Assembly: GCA_945861535.1 (NCBI GenBank)
Contig: CAMAUZ010000008.1
Span: forward strand, 61,734 to 125,733
Direction: 5' to 3'
Length of the DNA stretch: 64,000 nucleotides
Source: Akkermansia muciniphila
GTDB taxonomy: Bacteria; Verrucomicrobiota; Verrucomicrobiia; Limisphaerales; BJHT01
Shown here piece after piece: positions 25,277-33,200 of the stretch. The number at the start of each line of letters is the position of its first letter. Position 1 is the first letter of the stretch. Made by a program: the position numbers and the translations under genes. The notes beneath the pieces were generated by a model. It was given only the letters and a program-made list of their open reading frames with translations, made no database searches and was not told the origin of the DNA.

Positions 25277-26281
25277 ATGAAAAAACTCTCCTGGCAGATT
25301 TTGACCGTAATTTCGCTGAGCGGGGCCTGCTGGCTCGGCTCGCCGGCCGTGGCCGCCGATGCCAAGCCGGAGCGGCGTCCGCCGGGCGCGGGCGCAGCGG
25401 GCGAGGGCGGCGTGCGCGAGCGGATGGAACGCCTCGCCACTGAACTCAAGCTCTCGGACAACCAGAAGGCCGAAGTCCGCACCATCCTGCAGGAGCAGGG
25501 CGAAACGTGGCGCGAACTGCGCGAGGACAAGGATCTCGGGCAGGACCAGAAGCTGGCGAAGTTCCGGGAACTCCGGGACATCGCCGGCAAAAAAATCAAC
25601 GCCGTGCTCGATCCCGAGCAGCAGAAAAAGTGGGCGACGTTGCGCGAGTCCGTGCTGCCCGGCCCGCCGGCCGGGGCCGCCGGGCGGGGCGGTGACGGCG
25701 CACCGGGCGTGGATCGCGCCGAGATGTTCCGGCGCGTGGCGGAGGAGTTGAAACTGACCGACGCGCAGAAGCAGAAGCTCCAGCCGGTGCTCCGCGAGGA
25801 GGGCGAAAAAATGCGCGAGCTGCAGGCCGACACGAGCCTGTCGCGCGAGGAGAAGCTCGCGAAATTTCAGGCGTTGCGTGCCGCGGCGGCCGGCAAGTTC
25901 AAGGCCATCCTCACGCCCGAACAGCAGGCGCAGTGGGAAACCATCCGGCCGGGCTTGCAGGCGGGATCCGGCGGCGCGGGCGGCGCGGGCGGCGTAGGCG
26001 GGGGCGGGCAGGACGCGCTGCAGCGGCTGGCCGATGAATTGAAGCTGACCAAGGAACAGCGCGAGAAACTGCGGCCGATTTTGCTCGAGGAGTTCACCCA
26101 GCGGCAGGCCCTGCGAAAAAACGACAAGCTGTCGCGCGAGGAATCGCTGGCAAAATTCAAGGAACTGCACGCGGCGACGACGGCCAAGGTGAAGCCGATT
26201 CTTTCCCCCGAGCAGTTGGAGAAATGGGTGAAGCTGCGCGAGGAAATGCTCGCGCGCCGACGCGACGCGGACGGGAAGTGA
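25277..26281 (+). CDS. Periplasmic triple-repeat Spy/CpxP-like protein
   Basis: 334 residues from ATG 25277. Signal peptide (ILTVISLSGACWLGSPAVAA). Three homologous ~73-residue helical repeats: 52-124, 153-225 and 250-322. Each has the pattern (R)xA(D/T/E)ELKLS/TxxQ(K/R)xxxxxIL, then LxxEEKLAKFxxLR, then ILxPEQxxxW. Gly/Ala-rich linkers (125-150, 226-248) join them. The LTxxQ-type helix and length per unit resemble Spy/CpxP periplasmic chaperones. A role in binding unfolded protein or metal is inferred, not shown. A palindromic repeat block follows the stop codon. Confidence 0.75.
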   Translation: MKKLSWQILTVISLSGACWLGSPAVAADAKPERRPPGAGAAGEGGVRERMERLATELKLSDNQKAEVRTILQEQGETWRELREDKDLGQDQKLAKFRELRDIAGKKINAVLDPEQQKKWATLRESVLPGPPAGAAGRGGDGAPGVDRAEMFRRVAEELKLTDAQKQKLQPVLREEGEKMRELQADTSLSREEKLAKFQALRAAAAGKFKAILTPEQQAQWETIRPGLQAGSGGAGGAGGVGGGGQDALQRLADELKLTKEQREKLRPILLEEFTQRQALRKNDKLSREESLAKFKELHAATTAKVKPILSPEQLEKWVKLREEMLARRRDADGK

Positions 26282-26291
26282 GGGGCGCTGC

Positions 26292-26440
26292 GGAGCACAC
26301 CCGCCCTCGGGTGTGGCAGGATGTGCCCTCGCATCCAGCGCGGCGGCGCGAACCGTGGGCCTGAACTGTCGGCACGCTTTCGTGCCACGCCGGTTTTCCG
26401 CGAGGGCGCGGAAAACCGCACCCGAGGGCGGGTGCGCTCC
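26292..26440. repeat. GCACACCCGCCCTCGGGTGTG inverted repeat
   Basis: Arms 26292-26317 and 26418-26440 are complementary, and each contains its own palindrome. It shares sequence with the 3' tail of the direct repeat at 710-790 and with 53880-53930. It fills the gap between two convergent genes. Confidence 0.8.
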
Positions 26441-26445
26441 CCAAC

Positions 26446-27444
26446 TCACCGCAATTGCTCGCGCAGCCAGCCGGGGCGGTTGGTGGTGAGGCCGTCGATG
26501 CCGGCGTCGCGCAGGCGTTTGGCGACGTCGGGTTTGTCCACGGTCCAGGTGAAACATTTCAGGCCGGCGGCGTGGGTCTGGCGGATGAAGTCGGCGTCGA
26601 GGCCGGGTTTGCCTTCGATGTTGAGACCGTCGAGGTGGGCGGCGACGGCTTTGGCGATGAGGGTTTCGGCGCGCGGGGTCCAGGCGCGGGTCATGGGGTT
26701 TTGCTTGAGGCTGGAGAGGAGGAGCACGGGAATTTTCGGGAACAGCTTTTTCGCGTCGGTGCAGACGGGCAGGCTGAAGCTGATGATGACCAGTTGCGTG
26801 GCCTGTTTGCCGGAGGCGGCGATGACGCGCTCGAGTTCGGGGAGAATCTCGGGGCCGCATTTGATCTCGATGACGAGGCGCTTGCCGTCGGGAATGGTGG
26901 CGAGGGCTTCCGCGAGGGTCGGGAGTTTTTCGCCGGACCAGCGCGGGTCGCGCCAGGAGCCGGCATCAAGGGCGCGCAGCTCGGCGAGGGTGCTGGTGGC
27001 GATTTTCTTGGCGACGCCGGTGACGCGTTTGGTGTCGCCGTCGTGGATGACGATGGCCTGGCCGTCCGAGGTGAGCCAGGTGTCGAGTTCCACGGCGTCG
27101 GCGTGCTGCTGCCAGCCGAGGCGGAAGGCGGCGAGGGTGTTCTCGGGGGCGTCGTGCGAGGCGCCGCGGTGGGCGATGATTTCCATGGCGGAGGCGGGGT
27201 TAATGAGGGCGAGGGAGAGGACGAGCAGCAGGAGGGCGGATCGGAAAACCGAAGTCTTGTAGGAGCCGACGTGAGTAAAACCCGAGCACCAAAAGAAGGC
27301 GGGGCACGGGGCCGACCTACTCAGAAGGAGGGAGCGTTGGCACTGAGCGGCGCGGTGGCGACGGGACGGCGAAGTGGGGCAGGGGAAATTATGGCAAAGG
27401 AATGGAGGCAAAGGAATGGGGACGGGGAATTTTTTTGTCTTCAT
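26446..27444 (-). CDS. Glycerophosphodiester phosphodiesterase, secreted
   Basis: The catalytic domain starts at MEIIAHRGASHDAPENT (ATG 27186) and includes HRG, VELDTWLTSDG, VIHDGDTKRVTG, VIEIKCG and the final TWTVDKPDVAKRLRDAGIDG, all GDPD motifs for Ca/Mg-dependent hydrolysis of glycerophosphodiesters. Directly before it the frame encodes a plausible signal peptide (FRSALLLLVLSLALINPASA). No ATG or GTG lies just before that signal; the nearest well-spaced start is ATG 27444, inside an inverted repeat, and a GTAGGAG repeat (27256-27275) sits at the expected start. The gene's 5' end may have been altered by repeat insertion. 332 residues as given. Confidence 0.75.
   Translation of the reverse strand: MKTKKFPVPIPLPPFLCHNFPCPTSPSRRHRAAQCQRSLLLSRSAPCPAFFWCSGFTHVGSYKTSVFRSALLLLVLSLALINPASAMEIIAHRGASHDAPENTLAAFRLGWQQHADAVELDTWLTSDGQAIVIHDGDTKRVTGVAKKIATSTLAELRALDAGSWRDPRWSGEKLPTLAEALATIPDGKRLVIEIKCGPEILPELERVIAASGKQATQLVIISFSLPVCTDAKKLFPKIPVLLLSSLKQNPMTRAWTPRAETLIAKAVAAHLDGLNIEGKPGLDADFIRQTHAAGLKCFTWTVDKPDVAKRLRDAGIDGLTTNRPGWLREQLR
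27256..27275 (+). repeat. GTAGGAG dispersed repeat abutting a gene start
   Basis: A 20-bp copy of the repeat at 22265-22292 located where the start codon of the glycerophosphodiesterase would be expected. Confidence 0.65.
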
Positions 27445-27467
27445 TCCTTTGCCTTCATTCCTTTGCC
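27393..27467. repeat. Inverted repeat, GGCAAAGGAATG type, 31-bp arms
   Basis: Arms 27393-27423 and 27437-27467 are near-perfect complements, and each arm is itself two copies of a GGCAAAGGAATGGAG unit. The tight 13-bp loop contains a T-run, so it may also act as a terminator. Confidence 0.85.
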
Positions 27468-27588
27468 AAATCCGGTTTGGGGATTGGGGTTGAGATTCAT
27501 GTTCGCCCTGACGCGTTCGACGGAGGGAGGTGCGGCGGCAGGCTCTAACCTCCTTTGCCCCCAGCACGCGTCTTTCGCGGAAAAGGTT

Positions 27589-27616
27589 AGAGTCTCCTTA
27601 CGTCGTCTCCTACAAG
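27589..27616 (-). repeat. GTAGGAGACGACGTGAGGAG repeat, inverted copy
   Basis: Reverse complement of 22265-22292 with one mismatch. The rest of the gap 27445-27736 contains a GCTGCGGCCGGGGACGGCCGC palindrome near 27675-27700 and no gene. Confidence 0.8.
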
Positions 27617-27736
27617 GCCGCGTGGGGCGCAGAGTGACGCAGGTGAGTTCCTGCGAGCTTCGTGCGGGCGGACGTCGCTGCGGCCGGGGACGGCCGCACT
27701 CCGGGGCGTTTCGCATAGGCCGGCATCTCGGGCCGT

Positions 27737-30700
27737 TCACCGCGCGGCGGTCGTGCGTTCGGATTTGAGTTCGATGCCCGACCAGTAGCCGAATTCGTGG
27801 CTCCAGCCGTTGGCGGCGTTTTCGAGGCGGAGGGTGATTTTTTGTCCGGCGAGCGGGGTGAGGTCGAGGGTCACGGGTTGCCACACTTCGCTGTTTTTGC
27901 GGGCGATGAGTTGCTTGAGCAGCGGCTTGCCGTTGGCGAAGACGCGGAGTTCCCAGTCGCCTTTTTCGTGGGCGGCGGTGAGGAATTTCAGCGTGGTTTT
28001 CTGGCCGGCGGGGATTTGCAGTTCGCGTTCGAGGGCGGCGGGTTTTTCGCGGTCGAAGGGGTGGGTGAGGAGGACGTTTCGCTGGCCGGCGAACTCGACG
28101 AGCTTCGCGGGCGTGCCCTCGAAGTCGGGGGCGGTGACGCGCCAGTCGGGGTTCCAGAGGGCGACGGATTCGCGGTCGATGGGCGGGAAGTTGGCGGCGG
28201 ATTTTTTGGGCTGGCCGGCGGTTTCGTCGCCGAGCAGTTCCTTGCGCAGGGCGGGCGTCCACGGGCGGTTGTCCTGCGGCGGGTTGAGGAGGAACCAGAT
28301 GAGGTCGCGGAATTCCTTGTCCGGCATTTGCTCGAGGCCCTCGGGCATGAGGCTGGATTGCAGCGTGCGAATCTTGGGCTTGCCGTTGGCGACGGCGATG
28401 TCGCTGCGCGCGAGGGCGTGCTCGGTGGGACCGGCGGCGAGGAGTTTCAGGCGCGTGGGGGAATCCTCGATGATGCGGCCGGTGAGGACGGTGCCGTTTT
28501 GCAGTTCGACCTCGGTGGCCTCGAAGCCGTTCCCGATGACTTCGTTGGGATCGATGATGTTGTGCAAGAGCGCGTCGAGCGTGCTGCGGCCGACGCCGGT
28601 GAGGTCGGGACCGACGTCCGCGCCTTCGCCGTAGAGCTTGTGGCAGACGTAGCAAAGTTTGCGGGCGACTTCCTGGCCGGCCTTCACGTCGGGCGGGCCG
28701 GCGAGGACGACGGCGCGCTTGGCGGCAATGAGCTTGAGTTTGTCGGCGTCGGGCGCGCGGTATTTGCCGAGGACGCGGTCGGCGTGGGCGACGACGGTCG
28801 AGTCGTCGCTGCGGGCGAGGGCGCGGCGCGCGGTGGCGGAGATGTCCACGGGCGCGACGGCTTTCTGGTCCACGCCGGCGAGGAGGGCGCGGGCCCATTT
28901 GGTGCGGGTGACGAGCACCTCGGCGGCGGTGCGGCGCGTGGCGGGGCTGAAGTTTTTCCACGCGTCCACGGTGTCGTAGGCGAGCTGGTCGCCGGAGAAC
29001 GTGCTGAGGGCGCGGAGGGTTTCGGTGAGGAGTTGTTGGGCGGGGTCGGAGGGACTTTTGTCTCCGGCGGCGGGCGTTTTCAGCAGCTTCAACAGCTCGT
29101 CGCGGGCGGCGTCGGTCTTGGCCTCGCGCGCGGCCTGGATGCCGTTCAAGCGGTCGGCGAGGGAGGCTTTCGCGTCGTTGATTTTGGCAATGAGGAGCTT
29201 CGCGGAACTGGTGTCGCCGAGGAGCGTGGCGAGGCGGCGGGCCTTGTCGGCGAGGGCGGGGACGGCGGTGAGCTTGGCGAAGATGGGCGCGAGGTTCGCG
29301 GTCGGAATCTGGCCTTTGCTTTTGAATGAGTCGATGAGGCCGTCGAGCGCGGCTTCGGCGAGTGCGGGTTTGGCGGTGAGGGTGGGGAGGAATGACATGG
29401 CCGCGTTGAGGTTTCGATGGCGTGTCTCGAAGTCGGTGAGATCGCAAATGCGGCGCATGGCACGGCGCAGGCAGTAGGCGGTGACAGAGTTGTCGTTGGC
29501 GGAGAGGACCGAGAAGAACAACTGCGGGTCGGCGGGGATACGGGGTTCCATCGCCATCCAGACTATGTGCGGGTAGTAGGTGTCGCCGGCTACGCTGGGG
29601 CGGGCTAGGAGTTCACGGAAGTGAGGGAGTAAGTTTTTACCATCACCGCTGGGGCGCGGGTGAGGAGTGTTCACGGTTAGTGAATCAGAGGCGCACTGTC
29701 GCAATGCTATCGCTACGCCCGCGCGAACAGTCACATCGATATCTTTGGCGAGACGCAAAAGGAGATCAGCCTCCATCTGTATATTTTGGGGGGAGGTTGG
29801 ATGGACAGCGTAGGAGACGGAGTAATCATTGAACGCGCGGTTGCCGATGAACCTTGCGACCCATGCCCGCACGTGCGGCTCCGGGTGAACGTAAGCAAAA
29901 CTCGAGTGGAGCGGCGGACCCGCAGCGCTAGACACAGACCCTCCATATTCGGATGAAATATCGCTTAATGCCCCAAGCGCAGCGAGCTGGGTCTCAGGAT
30001 TCCTTCCGTTCTCGACCACCGATTTGAGCGAATTGATGGCCCCGAGATGTTCGATCGGATTCTTTGTTTCCCCCGAACGCTCCATGAGGAGCCTTTGCGC
30101 CGTTCTCCGCTGCCACGAATTCGGATGCTCAATCAGCTTCTCCAGCTTGTTCGTGCGGTTCATCAAATCCATCGTCACCTCCGGCCTACTCGCCATCTTC
30201 TTCCCCTTTTCATCGCCCACCCACACGACGCGCCAGATGCGGCCGTGCTCGCGGTCCACGCCTTCGGGGTCGGCCTGGGCGTTTTGGTAGCAGGGATATT
30301 TGTCGCACCAGTCGGCGATCCAGAGCGCGCCGTCGGGGCCGGTCTGCACGCTGAGGGGTCGGAACCACTGGTCTTTGCTGACGAGGAAATTGCCCGCGCC
30401 CACGGTTCGGATGCCCTGGTCGGCGCCGAGGAGCTTGGTTTCCTTCTGGGCCGTGTAGGTCGCGCCGAGGGGCGTGAGGCGGTCGCAGTTGAGCGCGTTT
30501 TGATGGATGTTGCCGAGGAAGACGAGGCCGCGCCATTCGGGAGGGAACTGGTCGCCTTGATAGATGCAGATGCCGGCGTGCGCGGCGCGGTAGTGCCGCC
30601 AGTCCACGACGGCGGGGAGGCCCTTGGTGGGCAGGTCCTGCACGTAGCCGTAGGGGTTTGGCCAGGTGCCGCCCTGGCGGTTGTAGAGGCCGCCGGGGGC

Positions 30701-31561
30701 CATGTGAAAGAGATGCTGGATGACGCACGCGCTGACAAAGGCGTCGCCGCGCTCGTTCCAATCGACGCCCCACGGATTGCTCGTGCCGTCGGCGAAGACC
30801 TCGAATTTTTTCGTGCGCGGATGGAAGCGGGCGAGCGCGGCATCGACCTTCACGCCGGGGTCGTCGGGGTTGTTCGGGTCCTTGACCTTGGAGTGGGTGA
30901 AGACGCCATGGGTCATGTAGAGCCAGCCGTCCGGCCCCCACGCGAAGCCGTTGAGCAGCTCGTGGCGGTCTTCGAGGCCGAAGCCGGTTTTGAGCACGGT
31001 GATTTTGTTCGCCTTGGTGAGCACGCCGCCGTTGGCCACGGCGTTGGTGTCTTCGAGGAAATAAAAATTCGGCGCGGCTCCGAGATAGACGCCGCCGTTG
31101 CCGAGCGCGAGGCCGGTGGCGAGATCGAAGCCGTCGGCGAAGACGGTGACCTTGTCGGCGATGCCGTCGCCGTCGGTGTCTTCGAGAATTTTGATGCGGT
31201 CGCGGCCCTTGGTGCCGGGCTTGGCGCCGCGCGGGTATTCGTAGAGTTCGAGGACCCAGAGACGGCCGCGCTCGTCCCAGGTCATGGCGACGGGATTGAC
31301 GACCTCGGGTTCGCTGGCGAAGAGGCGGACCTCGAATCCCGGCGGCACCTGGATGAGCTGGCGCGTCTCGTCGGGGTGGCGCGCGGGATCGCTCGCGGCG
31401 GCGCGGACGGTGTCGCCGACGAGCTGTTTGCCGGGCGGATTATTTTTGTAAACGGGGAAGCCGAGGTCCTTCGACGGCACCTTGTAATCCGCGGCGGCGA
31501 GGGAGGAGGCGACGATGAGGGAAGACGCGAGGGTGAGCGCGGCGGGGCGGAGAGGATTCAT
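27737..31561 (-). CDS. PVC-type membrane-bound dehydrogenase with HEAT-like repeats and cytochrome c domain
   Basis: 1274 residues with a signal peptide (ALTLASSLIVASSLAAA). Residues about 65-450 are the PVC 'membrane-bound dehydrogenase' beta-propeller (QVPPGFEVRLFASEPEVVNP, AMTWDERGRLWVLELYEYP, WNERGDAFVSACVIQHLFH). Residues about 480-930 are alpha-helical HEAT-like repeats. At about 968-972 CYVCH is a heme c motif in a cytochrome c domain (KLYGEGADVGPDLTGVGR). A C-terminal beta domain (about 1130-1274) closes the protein. The domain combination is almost exclusive to Planctomycetes and Verrucomicrobia and is thought to oxidise sugars or related compounds at the cell surface, passing electrons to heme. 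Substrate unknown. Confidence 0.92.
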   Translation of the reverse strand: MNPLRPAALTLASSLIVASSLAAADYKVPSKDLGFPVYKNNPPGKQLVGDTVRAAASDPARHPDETRQLIQVPPGFEVRLFASEPEVVNPVAMTWDERGRLWVLELYEYPRGAKPGTKGRDRIKILEDTDGDGIADKVTVFADGFDLATGLALGNGGVYLGAAPNFYFLEDTNAVANGGVLTKANKITVLKTGFGLEDRHELLNGFAWGPDGWLYMTHGVFTHSKVKDPNNPDDPGVKVDAALARFHPRTKKFEVFADGTSNPWGVDWNERGDAFVSACVIQHLFHMAPGGLYNRQGGTWPNPYGYVQDLPTKGLPAVVDWRHYRAAHAGICIYQGDQFPPEWRGLVFLGNIHQNALNCDRLTPLGATYTAQKETKLLGADQGIRTVGAGNFLVSKDQWFRPLSVQTGPDGALWIADWCDKYPCYQNAQADPEGVDREHGRIWRVVWVGDEKGKKMASRPEVTMDLMNRTNKLEKLIEHPNSWQRRTAQRLLMERSGETKNPIEHLGAINSLKSVVENGRNPETQLAALGALSDISSEYGGSVSSAAGPPLHSSFAYVHPEPHVRAWVARFIGNRAFNDYSVSYAVHPTSPQNIQMEADLLLRLAKDIDVTVRAGVAIALRQCASDSLTVNTPHPRPSGDGKNLLPHFRELLARPSVAGDTYYPHIVWMAMEPRIPADPQLFFSVLSANDNSVTAYCLRRAMRRICDLTDFETRHRNLNAAMSFLPTLTAKPALAEAALDGLIDSFKSKGQIPTANLAPIFAKLTAVPALADKARRLATLLGDTSSAKLLIAKINDAKASLADRLNGIQAAREAKTDAARDELLKLLKTPAAGDKSPSDPAQQLLTETLRALSTFSGDQLAYDTVDAWKNFSPATRRTAAEVLVTRTKWARALLAGVDQKAVAPVDISATARRALARSDDSTVVAHADRVLGKYRAPDADKLKLIAAKRAVVLAGPPDVKAGQEVARKLCYVCHKLYGEGADVGPDLTGVGRSTLDALLHNIIDPNEVIGNGFEATEVELQNGTVLTGRIIEDSPTRLKLLAAGPTEHALARSDIAVANGKPKIRTLQSSLMPEGLEQMPDKEFRDLIWFLLNPPQDNRPWTPALRKELLGDETAGQPKKSAANFPPIDRESVALWNPDWRVTAPDFEGTPAKLVEFAGQRNVLLTHPFDREKPAALERELQIPAGQKTTLKFLTAAHEKGDWELRVFANGKPLLKQLIARKNSEVWQPVTLDLTPLAGQKITLRLENAANGWSHEFGYWSGIELKSERTTAAR

Positions 31562-31619
31562 AGCGGCGGCGAGGGTAGGAAACGGGCGGGGGGAGTGAAA
31601 GCTTCAAAAGGGCGGTTAG

Positions 31620-33107
31620 CTACTGTTTGATCGTCGTTGCCGTCGGGGCATCGGCCCACCGGTGATGATAGACCGAGGTCGTATCAATGATGAGGCGCTT
31701 CTCCGGGGTCGAATGGCGAAAAACTGTGAGAAAAGAACCTCCCTGGAAGGGAGTTTTTCTCTGGACCGAAATGACACTGCACTTGCCGTCGGGCGAGAAC
31801 GATGGGGGCGCAATGGGCAGATCCTGAAAGGTGACACTGCGTTCGTTTCCATCCGCCCCGCGGACAAACATCTCCTGCTCGGTCCGAAACCAAAGCTCGC
31901 CGGTCCGGAGCAAGACCGCCGGATAGTTCCCCCGGGTAACGAAGCGAGTCTGAACCTGGGGCACCGACAGCGCATATATCCCTTGAGCAAATTCACCCTC
32001 GAAAAACGCCCTTCGATAACTTGTGGCACCGCTCATTTGGTCTCGGTGGAAGTCCAATTTAGTCTCGTCGATCAACGAAACGAAGAACACCTCCCTGCCG
32101 TTACCTGACCACGACAGACCGCGATTCAGAGCTATCCGACGGGACTCAGCGATCAAGTTTCCGGTGGCGATTTCAAAAATCTTGAGCACGCCCTTGCGTC
32201 CGAATTCGTAGTAACTGGAGCGGTCTCGTTGGGCGACGGCCTCCCCGCTGTCGGCCAGCACCGCGATGAAGCGGGCATTCGGGGAAAGGCTAACAGCGGA
32301 GGAGTCTAATGGAATGACCCGGATGGTCTGGAAATCCGGAAGCCGGAATATCCGAATCTCGGTGCCGCCGTAATTCCGAGTGCCCGGGAAACATGCCAGA
32401 GTGTCGCCCACGACATCCCATGCGAGCGGATTGAACTCGGGAGCTTTCGCGGGGAACGACTCCCAGTGCTGCGTCAAAACGTCGAAGCGCCGGAAGTTGA
32501 ATCGGGCTGAGTTGGTCTCGCGAGTGAAGGCGTAAATGTAGCCGGTGGTCCCCTCCAGCGCGGCCGGGTCGCGCCACTGCGCCAAGCGCTGCTGGTCAAT
32601 GCGGGAGCCGGAACCGATGAGCGTGAATGCGACGGCGAGCTGCAGGGCGAACAAGATCGCGTAGCTGGCGAGATTAACCGTCACGCTACGCAGCACGATG
32701 GTTCGAAACTCCGGCTTGTCCGCACCGAGGAGCCGCCACAGAACGGCGGCCTCGACGACAACCGTGACCACGAACAATTCGATCAGGGAACCAGAACCGA
32801 ACGCCACGGTCTGCCAAGGCTCCTTGAACATCCATAGATACAGCGAACCGGCGAGGCTGGAGGCGACGTTGATGAAGGCACTCGGGCGCAGCCAATAGCG
32901 ATAGCTCTCCGCACGGAACAATCGCCGGAACATCCATGCCTCGAAGAGGATGATTCCACCGGTGAGAAGCACGGTCTGCCACGCGGTTTCGGGGCGGGTG
33001 AAGACGTTCAGCAACGGCACCACCCCGTTCGCCATCGCTTCGGAGCGGGAGGCCAACAGGATCGAAATGGCAAGACATCGCGCCAAAAAGAATCTTGGGG
33101 AGGTCAC
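31620..33107 (-). CDS. Membrane protein with C-terminal beta-propeller
   Basis: 495 residues from GTG 33107, which gives a signal-like start (VTSPRFFLARCLAISILLAS); the longer frame to 33209 would overlap the divergent heparinase gene and is rejected. Four membrane segments follow in residues about 40-180 (for example TVLLTGGIILFEAWMF, LIELFVVTVVVEAAVL, SYAILFALQLAVAFTLIG). The remaining ~300 residues form a WD40/TolB-like propeller facing the periplasm (blades such as LSPNARFIAVLADSGE, WSGNGREVFFVSL, FSPDGKCSVISVQ). I do not recognise a named family; a surface sensor or scaffold is inferred. Its GC content is lower than its neighbours. Confidence 0.65.
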   Translation of the reverse strand: MTSPRFFLARCLAISILLASRSEAMANGVVPLLNVFTRPETAWQTVLLTGGIILFEAWMFRRLFRAESYRYWLRPSAFINVASSLAGSLYLWMFKEPWQTVAFGSGSLIELFVVTVVVEAAVLWRLLGADKPEFRTIVLRSVTVNLASYAILFALQLAVAFTLIGSGSRIDQQRLAQWRDPAALEGTTGYIYAFTRETNSARFNFRRFDVLTQHWESFPAKAPEFNPLAWDVVGDTLACFPGTRNYGGTEIRIFRLPDFQTIRVIPLDSSAVSLSPNARFIAVLADSGEAVAQRDRSSYYEFGRKGVLKIFEIATGNLIAESRRIALNRGLSWSGNGREVFFVSLIDETKLDFHRDQMSGATSYRRAFFEGEFAQGIYALSVPQVQTRFVTRGNYPAVLLRTGELWFRTEQEMFVRGADGNERSVTFQDLPIAPPSFSPDGKCSVISVQRKTPFQGGSFLTVFRHSTPEKRLIIDTTSVYHHRWADAPTATTIKQ

Positions 33108-33200
33108 TTCGGCAGCAGCGTGTCTGCATGGACCGATCGCGTCAAATGCGGAGCTGCGGTTAGCGATTGGCCGGGGACAGCAGGGTGCTAGCGTCGGCCC

